Positions 1 to 7,344 are shown, numbered from the stretch's first letter. The stretch is DNA of 18,140 bases from Lachnospira rogosae (GCF_040096455.1 NZ_JBBMER010000013.1:1-18140), one strand, 5' to 3'. The notes: generated by a model not told the origin, from the sequence alone. Translations and numbers: made by a program.

Positions 1-248
1 TTGGAAGCTTTGCTTCCTCTGTCTGCGGGTCGCTGACGTGGGAGGGGGAATTAGCTTTGTCGGACGACACTTGGAAGCTTTGCTTCCTCTGTCTGCGGGT
101 CGCTGACGTGGGAGGGGGAATTAGCTTTGTCGGACGACACTTGGAAGCTTCGCTTCCTCTGTCTGCGGGTCGCTGACTGAGGGGGAATTAGCTTTGTCGG
201 ACGACATTTGGAAGCTTTGCTTCCTCTGTCTGCGGGTCGCTGACTGAG
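1..248. repeat. Tandem array of ~70-bp GC-rich repeats (3.6 copies)
   Basis: Unit boundaries fall at 1, 71, 141 and 208. The first two units are 70 bp and identical, the third is 67 bp, and the fourth breaks off near 248. Each unit opens with a small hairpin (ggaagc-ttt-gcttcc) and ends with gtcg-ga-cgac. The third unit has a compensating-type change in the hairpin loop (ttt to ttc) and a shortened gctgactgag segment. The array is clearly GC-richer than the flanking genes and has no credible coding frame. The window begins exactly at a unit start, so the array probably continues to the left. Its function is not recognised; an extragenic repeat family is the simplest reading. Confidence 0.93.
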
Positions 249-280
249 GGGATAAGGTTTGCTGGGTGGCGTCCCTCCAC

Positions 281-431
281 TGTTTTTGCGTGAGTAGCGC
301 GTTCCAGAGCTTCGCTCTGTCACTGTCGCGGTGCTCCTCGAATACGCTAACAAAGCCTCTTGCTCACTTCTGCAAGCAGAGTTCGGCAAGTGTCTTTGTT
401 AGTGTATTCTCATCGCTACTCACGCAAAAAA
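281..431. repeat. 150-bp nested inverted repeat (structured element)
   Basis: A perfect 17-bp inverted repeat (283-299 and 414-430, tttttgcgtgagtagcg) encloses a second inverted repeat of 16 bp (340-355 and 394-409) with a single G-U type mismatch. Smaller hairpins sit inside: agagc-ttc-gctct at 306-318 and cttgc/gcaag around 359-375. The whole segment could fold into one branched structure as RNA or extrude as a cruciform. It lacks a credible ORF. The AGCTTCGCT hairpin followed by CTCTGTC resembles the start of the neighbouring 70-bp repeats, so the two may be related. It could be a miniature mobile element or a structured RNA; the sequence alone does not decide. Confidence 0.8.
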
Positions 432-480
432 GAGTTCACGAAAGGAAGCGCCGGTGGTGGTGCTCCCCTTCGTGAACTCT
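425..480 (-). terminator. Rho-independent terminator for the J-domain / C_GCAxxG unit
   Basis: Arms at 431-442 and 469-480 (agagttcacgaa / ttcgtgaactct) form a 12-bp perfect stem that extends inward through partly paired GC-rich segments to a ggtggt loop. Read on the minus strand the hairpin is followed directly by TTTTTT (426-431). It lies about 70 bp after the stop codon of the gene at 552-950. The T tract is shared with the outer arm of the adjacent inverted repeat. Confidence 0.85.
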
Positions 481-551
481 TTGAAATTCACTCTATTTGT
501 TTTTTATTTAATTGTTTATTACTATAGCACTTGTTGAAATATTTTGCAACA

Positions 552-950
552 TTAATCTTCTTTGTTGGTGATTTCGTCTATTAATTCTATGGACTCTTTT
601 ATCATATTATCGCAATGTTCCTTCTTTACTCCGCCTTTCCGGGCGTTGTTTCTTAGAAGGTCTACGCAATCTGTTAAGCCATCGTGGTTGGCGGCTATTC
701 TTTTTCTGAATTCTGTTATTACGGCAGGGGAGTCTATTCCTTTTGCACCTAATACCATAAGAGCACTTGTTATTGCTCCACAAGTGCCGCCGCATTTCAT
801 TCCGCCACCAAAGTTACAGCCTATTGCTGCTGCCTGCTGTTCGGTCATTCCTAATTCATCGGCGTAGGCTCTCATTATTGTCTGGGCACAGTTGCTTACC
901 ATCGGGGTTTCATTTCTTAACTGCATTGCTTTATCTATATGTCTATTCAT
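552..950 (-). CDS. C_GCAxxG_C_C family protein
   Basis: 132 residues. The middle matches the cysteine pattern of the C_GCAxxG_C_C family of probable redox or metal-binding proteins: SNCAQTIM near residue 19-26, IGCNFGGGMKCGGTCGAI at about 43-60, then later cysteines at C95 and C113. The first motif reads NCAQ rather than the usual GCA. C21, C45, C53, C57, C95 and C113 are candidate ligands. No signal peptide or membrane segment is visible, so it is probably cytoplasmic. The start is supported by GGAGG seven bases upstream (955-965 region). It follows the J-domain gene by only 14 bp and ends before a strong terminator, so the two are almost certainly cotranscribed. Its biochemical role is not established. 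Confidence 0.85.
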   Translation of the reverse strand: MNRHIDKAMQLRNETPMVSNCAQTIMRAYADELGMTEQQAAAIGCNFGGGMKCGGTCGAITSALMVLGAKGIDSPAVITEFRKRIAANHDGLTDCVDLLRNNARKGGVKKEHCDNMIKESIELIDEITNKED

Positions 951-964
951 TGATTGTCCTCCAA

Positions 965-1978
965 TTACATTTTAGAATATTTAGTAAGTATTTCCTCAAT
1001 CTGCATATTTATGCTTTCAGGAAATGTTCCTGAATTATTATCAGAAATTTTTATCCAAAAGTCAAGATTCTTGTATTTCACATTGTGTCTTGTGTTGTTC
1101 TTATCCTGCCTGGTGGCAATCTGGACTTTTACCTGTGCTCTTTTTTGTTCAAGAAGTGGAATTATTATGTAATATAGCCTGTCGTCCCTGAATGACATAT
1201 AGCCTGCGGCATTTCCCGATTTAGTCTTTAAATATAGACGGTGATTTTTAAGTGATTGTGGGTATAGTGTCATACCTGCCCGTAAAAATGGGGCATTAGC
1301 TTGTATTTCAAGCATTGAGTCTATATAAAATATCTGTGCATTATTCTGCTTTACCGGTGTGATAAGTTCATTAAGTGTGTAGGTTGCATCTATATACTGC
1401 TGGGCTAAAAGGTATGCAAGCTGTGCTTTTATAACTGCCCTTCTTGTATCCGATATGCTTCCTTTCCTTCTGTTATCTATACCTGATAACAGCTTATCAC
1501 TGCTTTCTGATATACTCTTTATGAATAATGTAAAATCTTCTTCTATCGTCCAGATATATTTGCCTTTTGCTATAACAAAGCTTCCGGTAATATTTCCTCT
1601 TGCACCTTCTGCATAATGATATATATTACGGCTTGTATACGCATTATCATTAACAGGTGCATCCCAATTACCGCCATCGGAAGCATATGAATTATAGTCC
1701 TGATAATATTCTTCATCATATGTGTACTCTGATGAATAACTATCATCGCTGGAATTATTGAAATAACCAGACATTTTATTATCAGATAAATTCTTAATAA
1801 TAATTGAATATGCCTCATTAATCTCCTGCGCACTATATTGATATGTATTCTTCCCTGACTTTAATGAATCGGGATGCACCTTTAACATCAGTTTTCTATA
1901 TTTTTTCTTAATCGCTTTTATATCAGCAGACTTGGATACTGCTAATATTTTATATGCCTGTTCTACACTCATCTTCAT
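965..1978 (-). CDS. J-domain (DnaJ-like) protein with Tyr/Ser/Asp-rich linker
   Basis: 337 residues. An N-terminal J domain spans about residues 5-65 with the diagnostic HPD tripeptide at 35-37 (LKVHPDSLK) preceded by the basic helix KKKYRKLM, so it can be expected to stimulate an Hsp70 (DnaK). It is not a full DnaJ: there is no G/F region and no zinc-binding CxxCxGxG repeats. Residues about 74-112 are low-complexity, rich in Tyr, Ser, Asp and Asn. The remaining ~220 residues form an unrecognised domain. No membrane segment is seen. The start could be M1 or M3; the upstream SD (AGGAT) is weak. It is the first gene of a two-gene unit whose promoter lies at 2021-2049. Confidence 0.8.
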   Translation of the reverse strand: MKMSVEQAYKILAVSKSADIKAIKKKYRKLMLKVHPDSLKSGKNTYQYSAQEINEAYSIIIKNLSDNKMSGYFNNSSDDSYSSEYTYDEEYYQDYNSYASDGGNWDAPVNDNAYTSRNIYHYAEGARGNITGSFVIAKGKYIWTIEEDFTLFIKSISESSDKLLSGIDNRRKGSISDTRRAVIKAQLAYLLAQQYIDATYTLNELITPVKQNNAQIFYIDSMLEIQANAPFLRAGMTLYPQSLKNHRLYLKTKSGNAAGYMSFRDDRLYYIIIPLLEQKRAQVKVQIATRQDKNNTRHNVKYKNLDFWIKISDNNSGTFPESINMQIEEILTKYSKM

Positions 1979-2011
1979 AGGGTTATCCTGATATGCTCTT
2001 TCTATTGGTTA

Positions 2012-2051
2012 CATTTACCGATTATAATTAACTTATTATAAGCAGTAAATG
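2012..2051 (-). promoter_or_regulatory. Promoter inside a 40-bp dyad (J-domain unit)
   Basis: On the minus strand, -35 TTTACT (2044-2049) and a perfect -10 TATAAT (2021-2026) are separated by exactly 17 bp (2027-2043). The same stretch is an interrupted palindrome centred at 2031/2032: 16 of 20 positions pair, with outer arms catttac / gtaaatg and inner arms ttataat / attataa. The dyad covers both promoter elements, as expected for a repressor site. No candidate regulator is visible nearby. Confidence 0.6.
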
Positions 2052-2079
2052 TTTAGATTACGCATATGATAACACATAC

Positions 2080-2712
2080 TTAGTTAAGCGTATATGTTTT
2101 TAAATCAAATTTCTTCTGAATAAAATCCACAAGATACTCAGCTGTACCCTCAACGCCCAAAGAGCTGCTGTCTATCATTATAGTCTTGTGCTTAGGGTCT
2201 GATGGAAGAAATCCTGCATAGTGCATATGGTAATTATCTCTTGCCTCATCTACTGACCTTATCATCTTCTTGGCTTCTTCTTCGCTTAAATGCAGATCAT
2301 TTACACAGTTCTTAACTCTCTGTTCATATGGAGCATAAATGTATATATGCACCGCATTTTCTTCATCAGAAAGGACAAAATCCGAACAACGTCCAACTAT
2401 TATACAGCTTTCTCTCTCAACTAAGAATTTCATAATATTCTGCTGGGCTTCAAATATTCTGTCCTGCTCTGTGCTTGACTGTGTTCCAAGAGGATACATC
2501 ATTCTCTTATATGAATTAGTTGATGTCTTCTTAACCTTTTCTTCAAGTTCATCTATCTGTGATACTGGAAGATTAAGCTTCTTAGCCGCCTGCTCCACTA
2601 TATCCCTGTCATAATATTCAACTCCAAGCTTCTTACTCATAAGCTTGGCTATTGGACGTCCAAGGCTGCCAAACTGCCTTGCTATTGTAACGACATATTT
2701 CTTATCACTCAT
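2080..2712 (-). CDS. Cytidylate-kinase-like family protein
   Basis: 210 residues from the chosen start. The N-terminus reads YVVTIARQFGSLGRPIAK, matching the P-loop of the cytidylate-kinase-like family (usually SREYGSGGREIG), followed by KKLGVEYYDRDIV, the usual second block. IIVGRCSDFVL in the middle and MIDSSSLGVEGTAEYLVDFI at the end are also typical. Proteins of this family are annotated as nucleotide kinases but their substrates are mostly unproven. An ATG 12 bp further upstream (2724) is unlikely to be the start: the GGAGG that would serve as SD lies inside those codons, placed correctly for the ATG at 2712. The gene follows the antiporter by 63 bp with no clear terminator, so the two may be cotranscribed. 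Confidence 0.85.
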   Translation of the reverse strand: MSDKKYVVTIARQFGSLGRPIAKLMSKKLGVEYYDRDIVEQAAKKLNLPVSQIDELEEKVKKTSTNSYKRMMYPLGTQSSTEQDRIFEAQQNIMKFLVERESCIIVGRCSDFVLSDEENAVHIYIYAPYEQRVKNCVNDLHLSEEEAKKMIRSVDEARDNYHMHYAGFLPSDPKHKTIMIDSSSLGVEGTAEYLVDFIQKKFDLKTYTLN

Positions 2713-2775
2713 AACTGCCTCCATTCTGAAATTATTCTTATAATTCCTATATACATTTTATAAAACTAACACATT

Positions 2776-4128
2776 TTACATAACAAATCCTAATACAAGG
2801 AAACCAATTATACTTATTCCAGCTCCTATAAGTACATATGGAAGCTGTGATACCGCGTGGTCAAAGTTATCAATACCTGAACCCTGTGAAGCAAGAACTG
2901 TTGTGTCACAGTAGAAGCAGGCGTGATTACCAAATGCACAACCTGAAAGAATTGCTGCCATTATAAGTATTGCATTGGCTCCTACACTTGCACCAAGTGG
3001 AAGAAGAACTGGTGCAACAAGTGTACATACGCCCCACGCATTGGCTATCATAAATGCTAATATACCAGTAATGATAAATGCAAGCATTGGGAAAATCTTT
3101 GCTGATAATATTGGCTGTGTAATATCTATGAAGAACTCTGTCATCTGCATCTGGCTTGCAATTGTCTGGAATGTAAGTGCTGCTATAAGGAGAATTATAA
3201 TAGGAAGCATATCTGCAAATCCTTTTACGAAATTATCCCAGTATTCTGTAAATGTCATCAGCTTTTCTGCAAGATACATAACAAGTGTTACTGCAAGACA
3301 TATAATCTGTGCTACTACAAGGTTACCTGTAACACAGGCTACAACTACAAGTACAAGCATTGGAACAAGGAAATTGAATATGTTGCCGTCCTGTTCGCCT
3401 TCGCCATCGTCCATATTGTACTTCTTACTTGCATCACTGTAAACCTTACCTGTTGTTGCAACTCTTTCATAAGCCTTCTTCATTCCGCCAAGCTTAGGAA
3501 ATACACCTGCTGAGAAAAGAATTACAATAAGTAATGCAACTATTGGATATATACAAAATGGAATTGCTTTAATATAAGCTCCCATCCAGGTCTTTGCACC
3601 AAGTGCCTGAACACTCTCCTGTGCGAAGAAGATAGCTCCAAAATATGCTGCCCAAGATGAGAATGGGAACATAACACAGACTGGTGAACCTGTACTATCA
3701 AGAAGATATGCAAGTGCTTCTCTTGGTACTTTTACTTTATCATATACCTTCTTCATTGCTGTACCTATTGATAATACATTAAGATAATCATCAATAAATA
3801 TAATTACACCTAATATAAATGTTGTGAATAAAGTCTTTCTTTCGCTGTTACATATCTTTGAAACAATCTTTGCAAATCCAAAATGTCCCTTAGAGGCTGT
3901 AAGAAGTGCTATTATACTTCCAAACAAACCACATACAAGTATTAAGTATGCTTCATCACTCATAACACCTTCAAGTGTATTAACCCATTCGGTTATAAAA
4001 TCCTGCTTATATAAAAATATTGCTCCTATAATTGAACCGCCTATAAGAAATGGCTCACATTTCTTAGTAGCTATAGCACCTATGACAATACCGATTACAA
4101 TTATTACTGCTATAAGACCGTAGCTCAT
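2776..4128 (-). CDS. NhaC-type Na+/H+ antiporter family membrane protein
   Basis: 450 residues, strongly hydrophobic with about ten or more membrane segments along the whole length. Family landmarks are present: IIFIDDYLNVLSIGTAMKKV, then REALAYLLDSTGSPVCVMFP, and near the C-terminus GNHACFYCDTTVLASQGSG followed by NFDHAVSQLPYVL. These fit the Na+/H+ antiporter superfamily (Pfam family PF03553). The family exchanges protons for Na+ or organic anions at the cytoplasmic membrane; the substrate here is not decided by sequence. The ATG at 4128 is preferred to 4134 because GGAGG then lies eight bases upstream rather than two. A charged loop rich in Asp/Glu and Gly (YNMDDGEGEQDGN) separates two membrane blocks. 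Confidence 0.85.
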   Translation of the reverse strand: MSYGLIAVIIVIGIVIGAIATKKCEPFLIGGSIIGAIFLYKQDFITEWVNTLEGVMSDEAYLILVCGLFGSIIALLTASKGHFGFAKIVSKICNSERKTLFTTFILGVIIFIDDYLNVLSIGTAMKKVYDKVKVPREALAYLLDSTGSPVCVMFPFSSWAAYFGAIFFAQESVQALGAKTWMGAYIKAIPFCIYPIVALLIVILFSAGVFPKLGGMKKAYERVATTGKVYSDASKKYNMDDGEGEQDGNIFNFLVPMLVLVVVACVTGNLVVAQIICLAVTLVMYLAEKLMTFTEYWDNFVKGFADMLPIIILLIAALTFQTIASQMQMTEFFIDITQPILSAKIFPMLAFIITGILAFMIANAWGVCTLVAPVLLPLGASVGANAILIMAAILSGCAFGNHACFYCDTTVLASQGSGIDNFDHAVSQLPYVLIGAGISIIGFLVLGFVM

Positions 4129-4177
4129 AATCATTTCCTCCTGTTATATAAATATTTATTAATATCTGACGCGTCCA

Positions 4178-4198
4178 GCGGTACATTTTATATACCGC
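4178..4198. promoter_or_regulatory. Dyad gcggta-9-taccgc in the antiporter leader
   Basis: A perfect 6-bp inverted repeat with a 9-bp spacer lies 50-70 bp upstream of the antiporter start, and its spacer contains a TATAAA on the minus strand. It could be an operator over a -10 element or a small leader hairpin. No good -35 was found, so the promoter itself is uncertain. Confidence 0.35.
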
Positions 4199-4278
4199 AA
4201 GATAAACAATGAATGTGCTTTAGTAATTTCTATTTCAGCCTTTACTGCCAGTTAGATTAACATTTTTACTAATACACA

Positions 4279-4322
4279 AAAAGGGACTTCCGCTAATATT
4301 ACCATTAGCAGAAGCCCCTTTG
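4279..4322 (-). terminator. Strong Rho-independent terminator after the PucR gene
   Basis: On the minus strand an 18-bp stem with only wobble interruptions (aaaggg...gctaat / attagc...cccttt) closes a six-base loop and is followed by TTTTT. It lies about 130 bp after the stop of the PucR-type gene and 150 bp before the antiporter start, separating the two transcription units. In the 316-bp intergenic region 4135-4450, this hairpin and the dyad at 4178-4198 are the only structures seen. Confidence 0.9.
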
Positions 4323-4450
4323 CTTCTTGTCTATGTTCAAGAATATATCACTAAGACATATATACTTCAACATTCTTTTATAAATATTTTATTGTTATGA
4401 CTTCTAATAACAATCTTGTATTACTTCATTTGTTCTCACAGCACAAATGT

Positions 4451-5632
4451 CTATCTTACCTCAAGACATATCAAAGCATTCATAAACTCCAGACGTGTCA
4501 TCGCATCATCAAAATTCCTGCCCGTAAGCTCAGTTATTCTCTGTATTCTGTACTTTACTGTATTACGATGCGTAAATAACTGTTCAGAAGCGTGAAGCAG
4601 GCTGTTATTGTTCCAAAGGTACGCTTTTAACGTCTGTAAAAGATTCGTATTATTCTCCTTATCATAGTCAATAATTATGCCTAATGTACTGTCAACAAAG
4701 TCCTGTATAAGCTTTTTATCTCCAAATTCAGAGAACAGGTTATATATTCCCATTTCTTCATACCAGAACACACTTCCATTAAGCTGTATCTTCTCCGAAA
4801 GGATTACACACCTTGAAGCCTCCGTAAAACTTTTCTGCAAATGTGATATTCCATTATATTCACGTCCAATTCCCATAACAAGCTTTATATCCGTATACCT
4901 GCCCTGCACGTATTCAGATAATGCTTCGTAAGATTGATTAATAAGACCGTGTGTATCATCAGCATTTTCCAAACAATTAAAACAGCCAACTATGTTATTA
5001 GCATATCTTGATAAAATCAGACTTCCATTGTTCTGTGCAAAACTGTCCCTCAGCTTATTCATAATGAAATCATAATCAAAATTCTCTATCTTATTATCTG
5101 AATGAATATTAATCATAAACATACGGTTATTACCATTGATGTCATAGCCAGCTTCTTCAAATTTAATAGAAAATGCTTCTATATTGATGTCCTTTCCAAA
5201 TATAATTCCTGAAAGAATATCATCACTTAATACATCTGAGTCTTTATTATACGCAATAGCGTGTCCGATTTCTTCAAAAATGTCAACAAGAGGAATTTCA
5301 CCTGATATGACAAATATCGGAAAATCGTTAAGATTGGAATAGGATATTATTGTACTGTCTATACTGGCAATGTACTTATCGCCAACAAGAAGCAATGCAC
5401 CTGCCATATCAAGCTTCTTAGCTTTCTTAATAACTGCTTGCAGGTCAAAATCCTTACTCTGTATAACAGGCGTGCTTATAATCAAAAGCTCCTGTCCCTT
5501 TACCCACTTCGCAAAATTCATATTCTCAGGCTTATATACCCACCTTATTCTATTAGACAAACCACTCTTTCCTGCTATTATTCTGGCTTTCGCCATTGAG
5601 GGGAGAGTGAGAAGATCTTTACATTGAAACAT
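4451..5632 (-). CDS. PucR-family transcriptional regulator
   Basis: 393 residues. The N-terminal ~120 residues fit the PucR sensory domain (CKDLLTLPSMAKARIIAGKSGLSNRIRWV cut here to key points: LLTLP at 7-11, GLSNRIRWV at 24-32). A middle GGDEF-like, non-catalytic region covers about 165-280. The C-terminus has the PucR-type helix-turn-helix (PF13556): LLQTLKAYLWNNNSLLHASE at 331-350 and the recognition helix LFTHRNTVKYRIQRITELTG at 352-371. Members typically control purine or other catabolic genes in response to metabolites. It sits directly downstream of the cytosine-deaminase gene, so it is the best candidate regulator of that gene and possibly of itself. AGGAG seven bases upstream supports the ATG at 5632. 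Confidence 0.9.
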   Translation of the reverse strand: MFQCKDLLTLPSMAKARIIAGKSGLSNRIRWVYKPENMNFAKWVKGQELLIISTPVIQSKDFDLQAVIKKAKKLDMAGALLLVGDKYIASIDSTIISYSNLNDFPIFVISGEIPLVDIFEEIGHAIAYNKDSDVLSDDILSGIIFGKDINIEAFSIKFEEAGYDINGNNRMFMINIHSDNKIENFDYDFIMNKLRDSFAQNNGSLILSRYANNIVGCFNCLENADDTHGLINQSYEALSEYVQGRYTDIKLVMGIGREYNGISHLQKSFTEASRCVILSEKIQLNGSVFWYEEMGIYNLFSEFGDKKLIQDFVDSTLGIIIDYDKENNTNLLQTLKAYLWNNNSLLHASEQLFTHRNTVKYRIQRITELTGRNFDDAMTRLEFMNALICLEVR

Positions 5633-5691
5633 ATTGCTGCTCCTATATTATGTTGTTATAATTATTTATAGTGCCATAAGGAACTTTTAAG

Positions 5692-5718
5692 ATGAGCACT
5701 TTTGTGCTCATTATATCA
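5692..5718 (-). promoter_or_regulatory. Extended -10 promoter with overlapping operator-like dyad (PucR gene)
   Basis: On the minus strand TGATATAAT (5710-5718) is a perfect extended -10. Immediately downstream is a perfect dyad, ATGAGCAC-AAAA-GTGCTCAT (5692-5711), placed across the expected transcription start. This is where a repressor or autoregulator commonly binds. The leader to the PucR start codon would be about 70 bases. No good -35 was found, which is normal for extended -10 promoters. Confidence 0.5.
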
Positions 5719-5799
5719 TATGCCCTGCGTTGCTTTTTCACGCATCCGAAGTTTCGAAGAAACTTCTAAGTGACTACGAAGTAGTCATATTATATCATA
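5710..5799. repeat. Hairpin cluster between 11-bp direct repeats
   Basis: The 11-mer attatatcata occurs at 5710-5720 and 5789-5799. Between the copies lie three hairpins: gcgt/acgc (5727-5743), gaagtttc-gaa-gaaacttc (5748-5766) and tgactac-gaa-gtagtca (5771-5787). The last two are perfect with the same three-base loop. They are downstream of the deaminase stop but lack a T tract on the minus strand, so they are not classical terminators. The layout could be a small inserted palindromic element with duplicated flanks, or an mRNA 3'-end stabiliser. Confidence 0.5.
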
Positions 5800-5812
5800 A
5801 TTCACTCTTTAT

Positions 5813-7072
5813 CTATGCCATAAATTCACTCAAAGCCTCGAAAACCACTGGTGCTTTCTTAAACAGATATTCACCATTACGGACACTTGCAACAACATCG
5901 GCTCTTTCGCATACTGCCTCGAATTCGCTCCTGGCATCGACAACAATAAAGTTAGCTGGCTTGCCTGCCTCAATTCCATATATGTCTGATATGTTCATAG
6001 TCTTAGCACCATTAACAGTTATAAGGTCAAGGCAGTTATCCATTTCCTCAAATGACATCATCTGGGCTATATGTATACCATTATCAAGCACATTCATAAG
6101 ATTGCCATTGCCTGCCGGATACCAAGGATCCTGAATTGAATCCTGTGCAAAGCATACATTTATTCCATTTTCATATAATTCCTTAACTCTTGTAAGACCT
6201 CTTCTCTTAGGATATGTATCCTGTCTGCCCTGAAGATATATATTCTCTGTTGGGCAGGAAATGAAGTTAAGTCCTGCTTTCTTAAAATTCTTCATCATTC
6301 TGAATGCGTAGCTGTTATCTACTGAACCTAATGAACAGGTATGGCTTGCTGTTGTCTTAGGTCCGATTCCTTCAACAATTGAAAGTGCTGTAAGAAGCTC
6401 CACAAACCTGCTCATTGGGTCATCACTCTCATCACAGTGTACATCAATAAGCTTGTCATACTTCACAGCTAATTCAACAACCTTATGGATTGATTTCTCA
6501 CCAAATTCCCTGCAATACTCAAAATGTGGAATACCACCTACACAATCAGCACCCATTTTAAGTCCTTCTTCAACAAGCTTGTCGCCATCTTTGTAAGAAT
6601 ACATTCCTTCCTGTGGAAATGATACAATCTGGATTGTTACAATATCTTTTAATTCTTCCTTTAATTCAAGAAGTGCCTTTAAGGCTGTGAGGTTAGGGTC
6701 AGTTACATCAGCGTGTGTTCTTATGAACTGGACACCGTGTGACACCTCCATTTTAACTGCCTTTATTGCTCTTGCCTTTATCTCATCAATTGTTAAATCT
6801 GATTTAGTTTCACTCCACCTTTGAATTCCTTCAAATAATGTTCCTGTTCCGTTAGCTGCGCCCTGCTTTCTTGCTGTGAATACATAATCAAGATGAATAT
6901 GTGGGTCAACATATGGTGGCAGTGTAAGCTTGCCTCCCAAATCCTCAATTTCACAATCACTATCTACATCTATATGTGGTGCAATTGCCTTAAATACTCC
7001 GTCCTCAACAAGTATTTCCTGTAATTCATTATATCCTTTTAACTTTGCGTTAATAAATTTCTTTCCAGCCAT
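5813..7072 (-). CDS. codA: Cytosine deaminase (CodA-type amidohydrolase)
   Basis: 419 residues, the family's usual length. The metal and catalytic motifs of Escherichia coli CodA are all in place: PHIHLD (H58, H60), FPQEG (Q154), DVHCDESDDP (H212, E215), TASHTCSLG (H244), and CFAQDSIQDPWYP with D311 and W317. The expected reaction is hydrolytic deamination of cytosine to uracil, feeding pyrimidine salvage in the cytoplasm. The residue after the metal-binding Asp is Ser312, where E. coli has Asp314, so substrate range may differ (isoguanine, other aminated bases or triazine-like amides are possible). No cytosine permease gene is adjacent. The PucR-type gene lies 180 bp downstream. AGAGG upstream supports the start; promoter at 7146-7174. 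Confidence 0.85.
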   Translation of the reverse strand: MAGKKFINAKLKGYNELQEILVEDGVFKAIAPHIDVDSDCEIEDLGGKLTLPPYVDPHIHLDYVFTARKQGAANGTGTLFEGIQRWSETKSDLTIDEIKARAIKAVKMEVSHGVQFIRTHADVTDPNLTALKALLELKEELKDIVTIQIVSFPQEGMYSYKDGDKLVEEGLKMGADCVGGIPHFEYCREFGEKSIHKVVELAVKYDKLIDVHCDESDDPMSRFVELLTALSIVEGIGPKTTASHTCSLGSVDNSYAFRMMKNFKKAGLNFISCPTENIYLQGRQDTYPKRRGLTRVKELYENGINVCFAQDSIQDPWYPAGNGNLMNVLDNGIHIAQMMSFEEMDNCLDLITVNGAKTMNISDIYGIEAGKPANFIVVDARSEFEAVCERADVVASVRNGEYLFKKAPVVFEALSEFMA

Positions 7073-7145
7073 ATTATACCTCTTTTCCTGCCTAAGATAT
7101 TAACACTGAATTCAAATATCAAATGGCATTGATTAATATGGTCTG

Positions 7146-7210
7146 ACTATAACAATCAATATAACAAACAACAAGCATTTGTTCCAAAGTAACAAGCATT
7201 TTATGCTGTT
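7146..7210 (-). promoter_or_regulatory. codA promoter with two dyads 21 bp apart
   Basis: On the minus strand, -35 TTGTTG (7169-7174) and -10 TATAGT (7146-7151) are spaced by 17 bp, about 75 bp before the deaminase start. A dyad aacaagcatttgtt (7170-7183) overlaps the -35. A second, imperfect dyad aacaagcattttatgctgtt (7191-7210) lies upstream. Both share the half aacaagcattt, starting at 7170 and 7191, exactly two helical turns apart. This suits a regulator binding on one face of the DNA; the neighbouring PucR-type protein is the obvious candidate, but this is inference. Confidence 0.5.
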
Positions 7211-7299
7211 TTAACAACATTTTATAATTATATTTGTGCTGGGGATACATACCCATCATAACTTTTAATATAAATCCCTTAACAGCACAAAAAGAACAC

Positions 7300-7335
7300 A
7301 AAAGGGATTTGGAAGGTGTATCCCAAATCCCTTTT
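7300..7335 (-). terminator. Strong hairpin terminator after the GGDEF gene
   Basis: A perfect 12-bp stem, aaagggatttgg (7301-7312) with ccaaatcccttt (7323-7334), has a ten-base loop. T-rich tracts lie on both sides, so it could act in either direction. It begins about 10 bp after the GGDEF gene's stop codon and closes the long minus-strand gene run upstream, insulating the deaminase promoter. Confidence 0.9.
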
Positions 7336-7344
7336 ATTTTAACT

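Noticed and set aside
1..248. CRISPR array
   Set aside because: The 70-bp units are directly abutting with no unique spacers and no cas genes are nearby.
51..389. 112-codon minus-strand ORF across the repeats
   Set aside because: It reads through the tandem repeats and the inverted repeat; the protein is low-complexity Ser/Arg/Pro and has no credible start signal.
7073..7140. Purine-type riboswitch before codA
   Set aside because: A partial resemblance (taatatggtctga) lacks the conserved three-way junction helices and the segment is too short.
7119..7301. 60-codon minus-strand ORF between terminator and codA
   Set aside because: It overlaps the promoter and operator-like dyads and the terminator edge, and has no SD or coding character.
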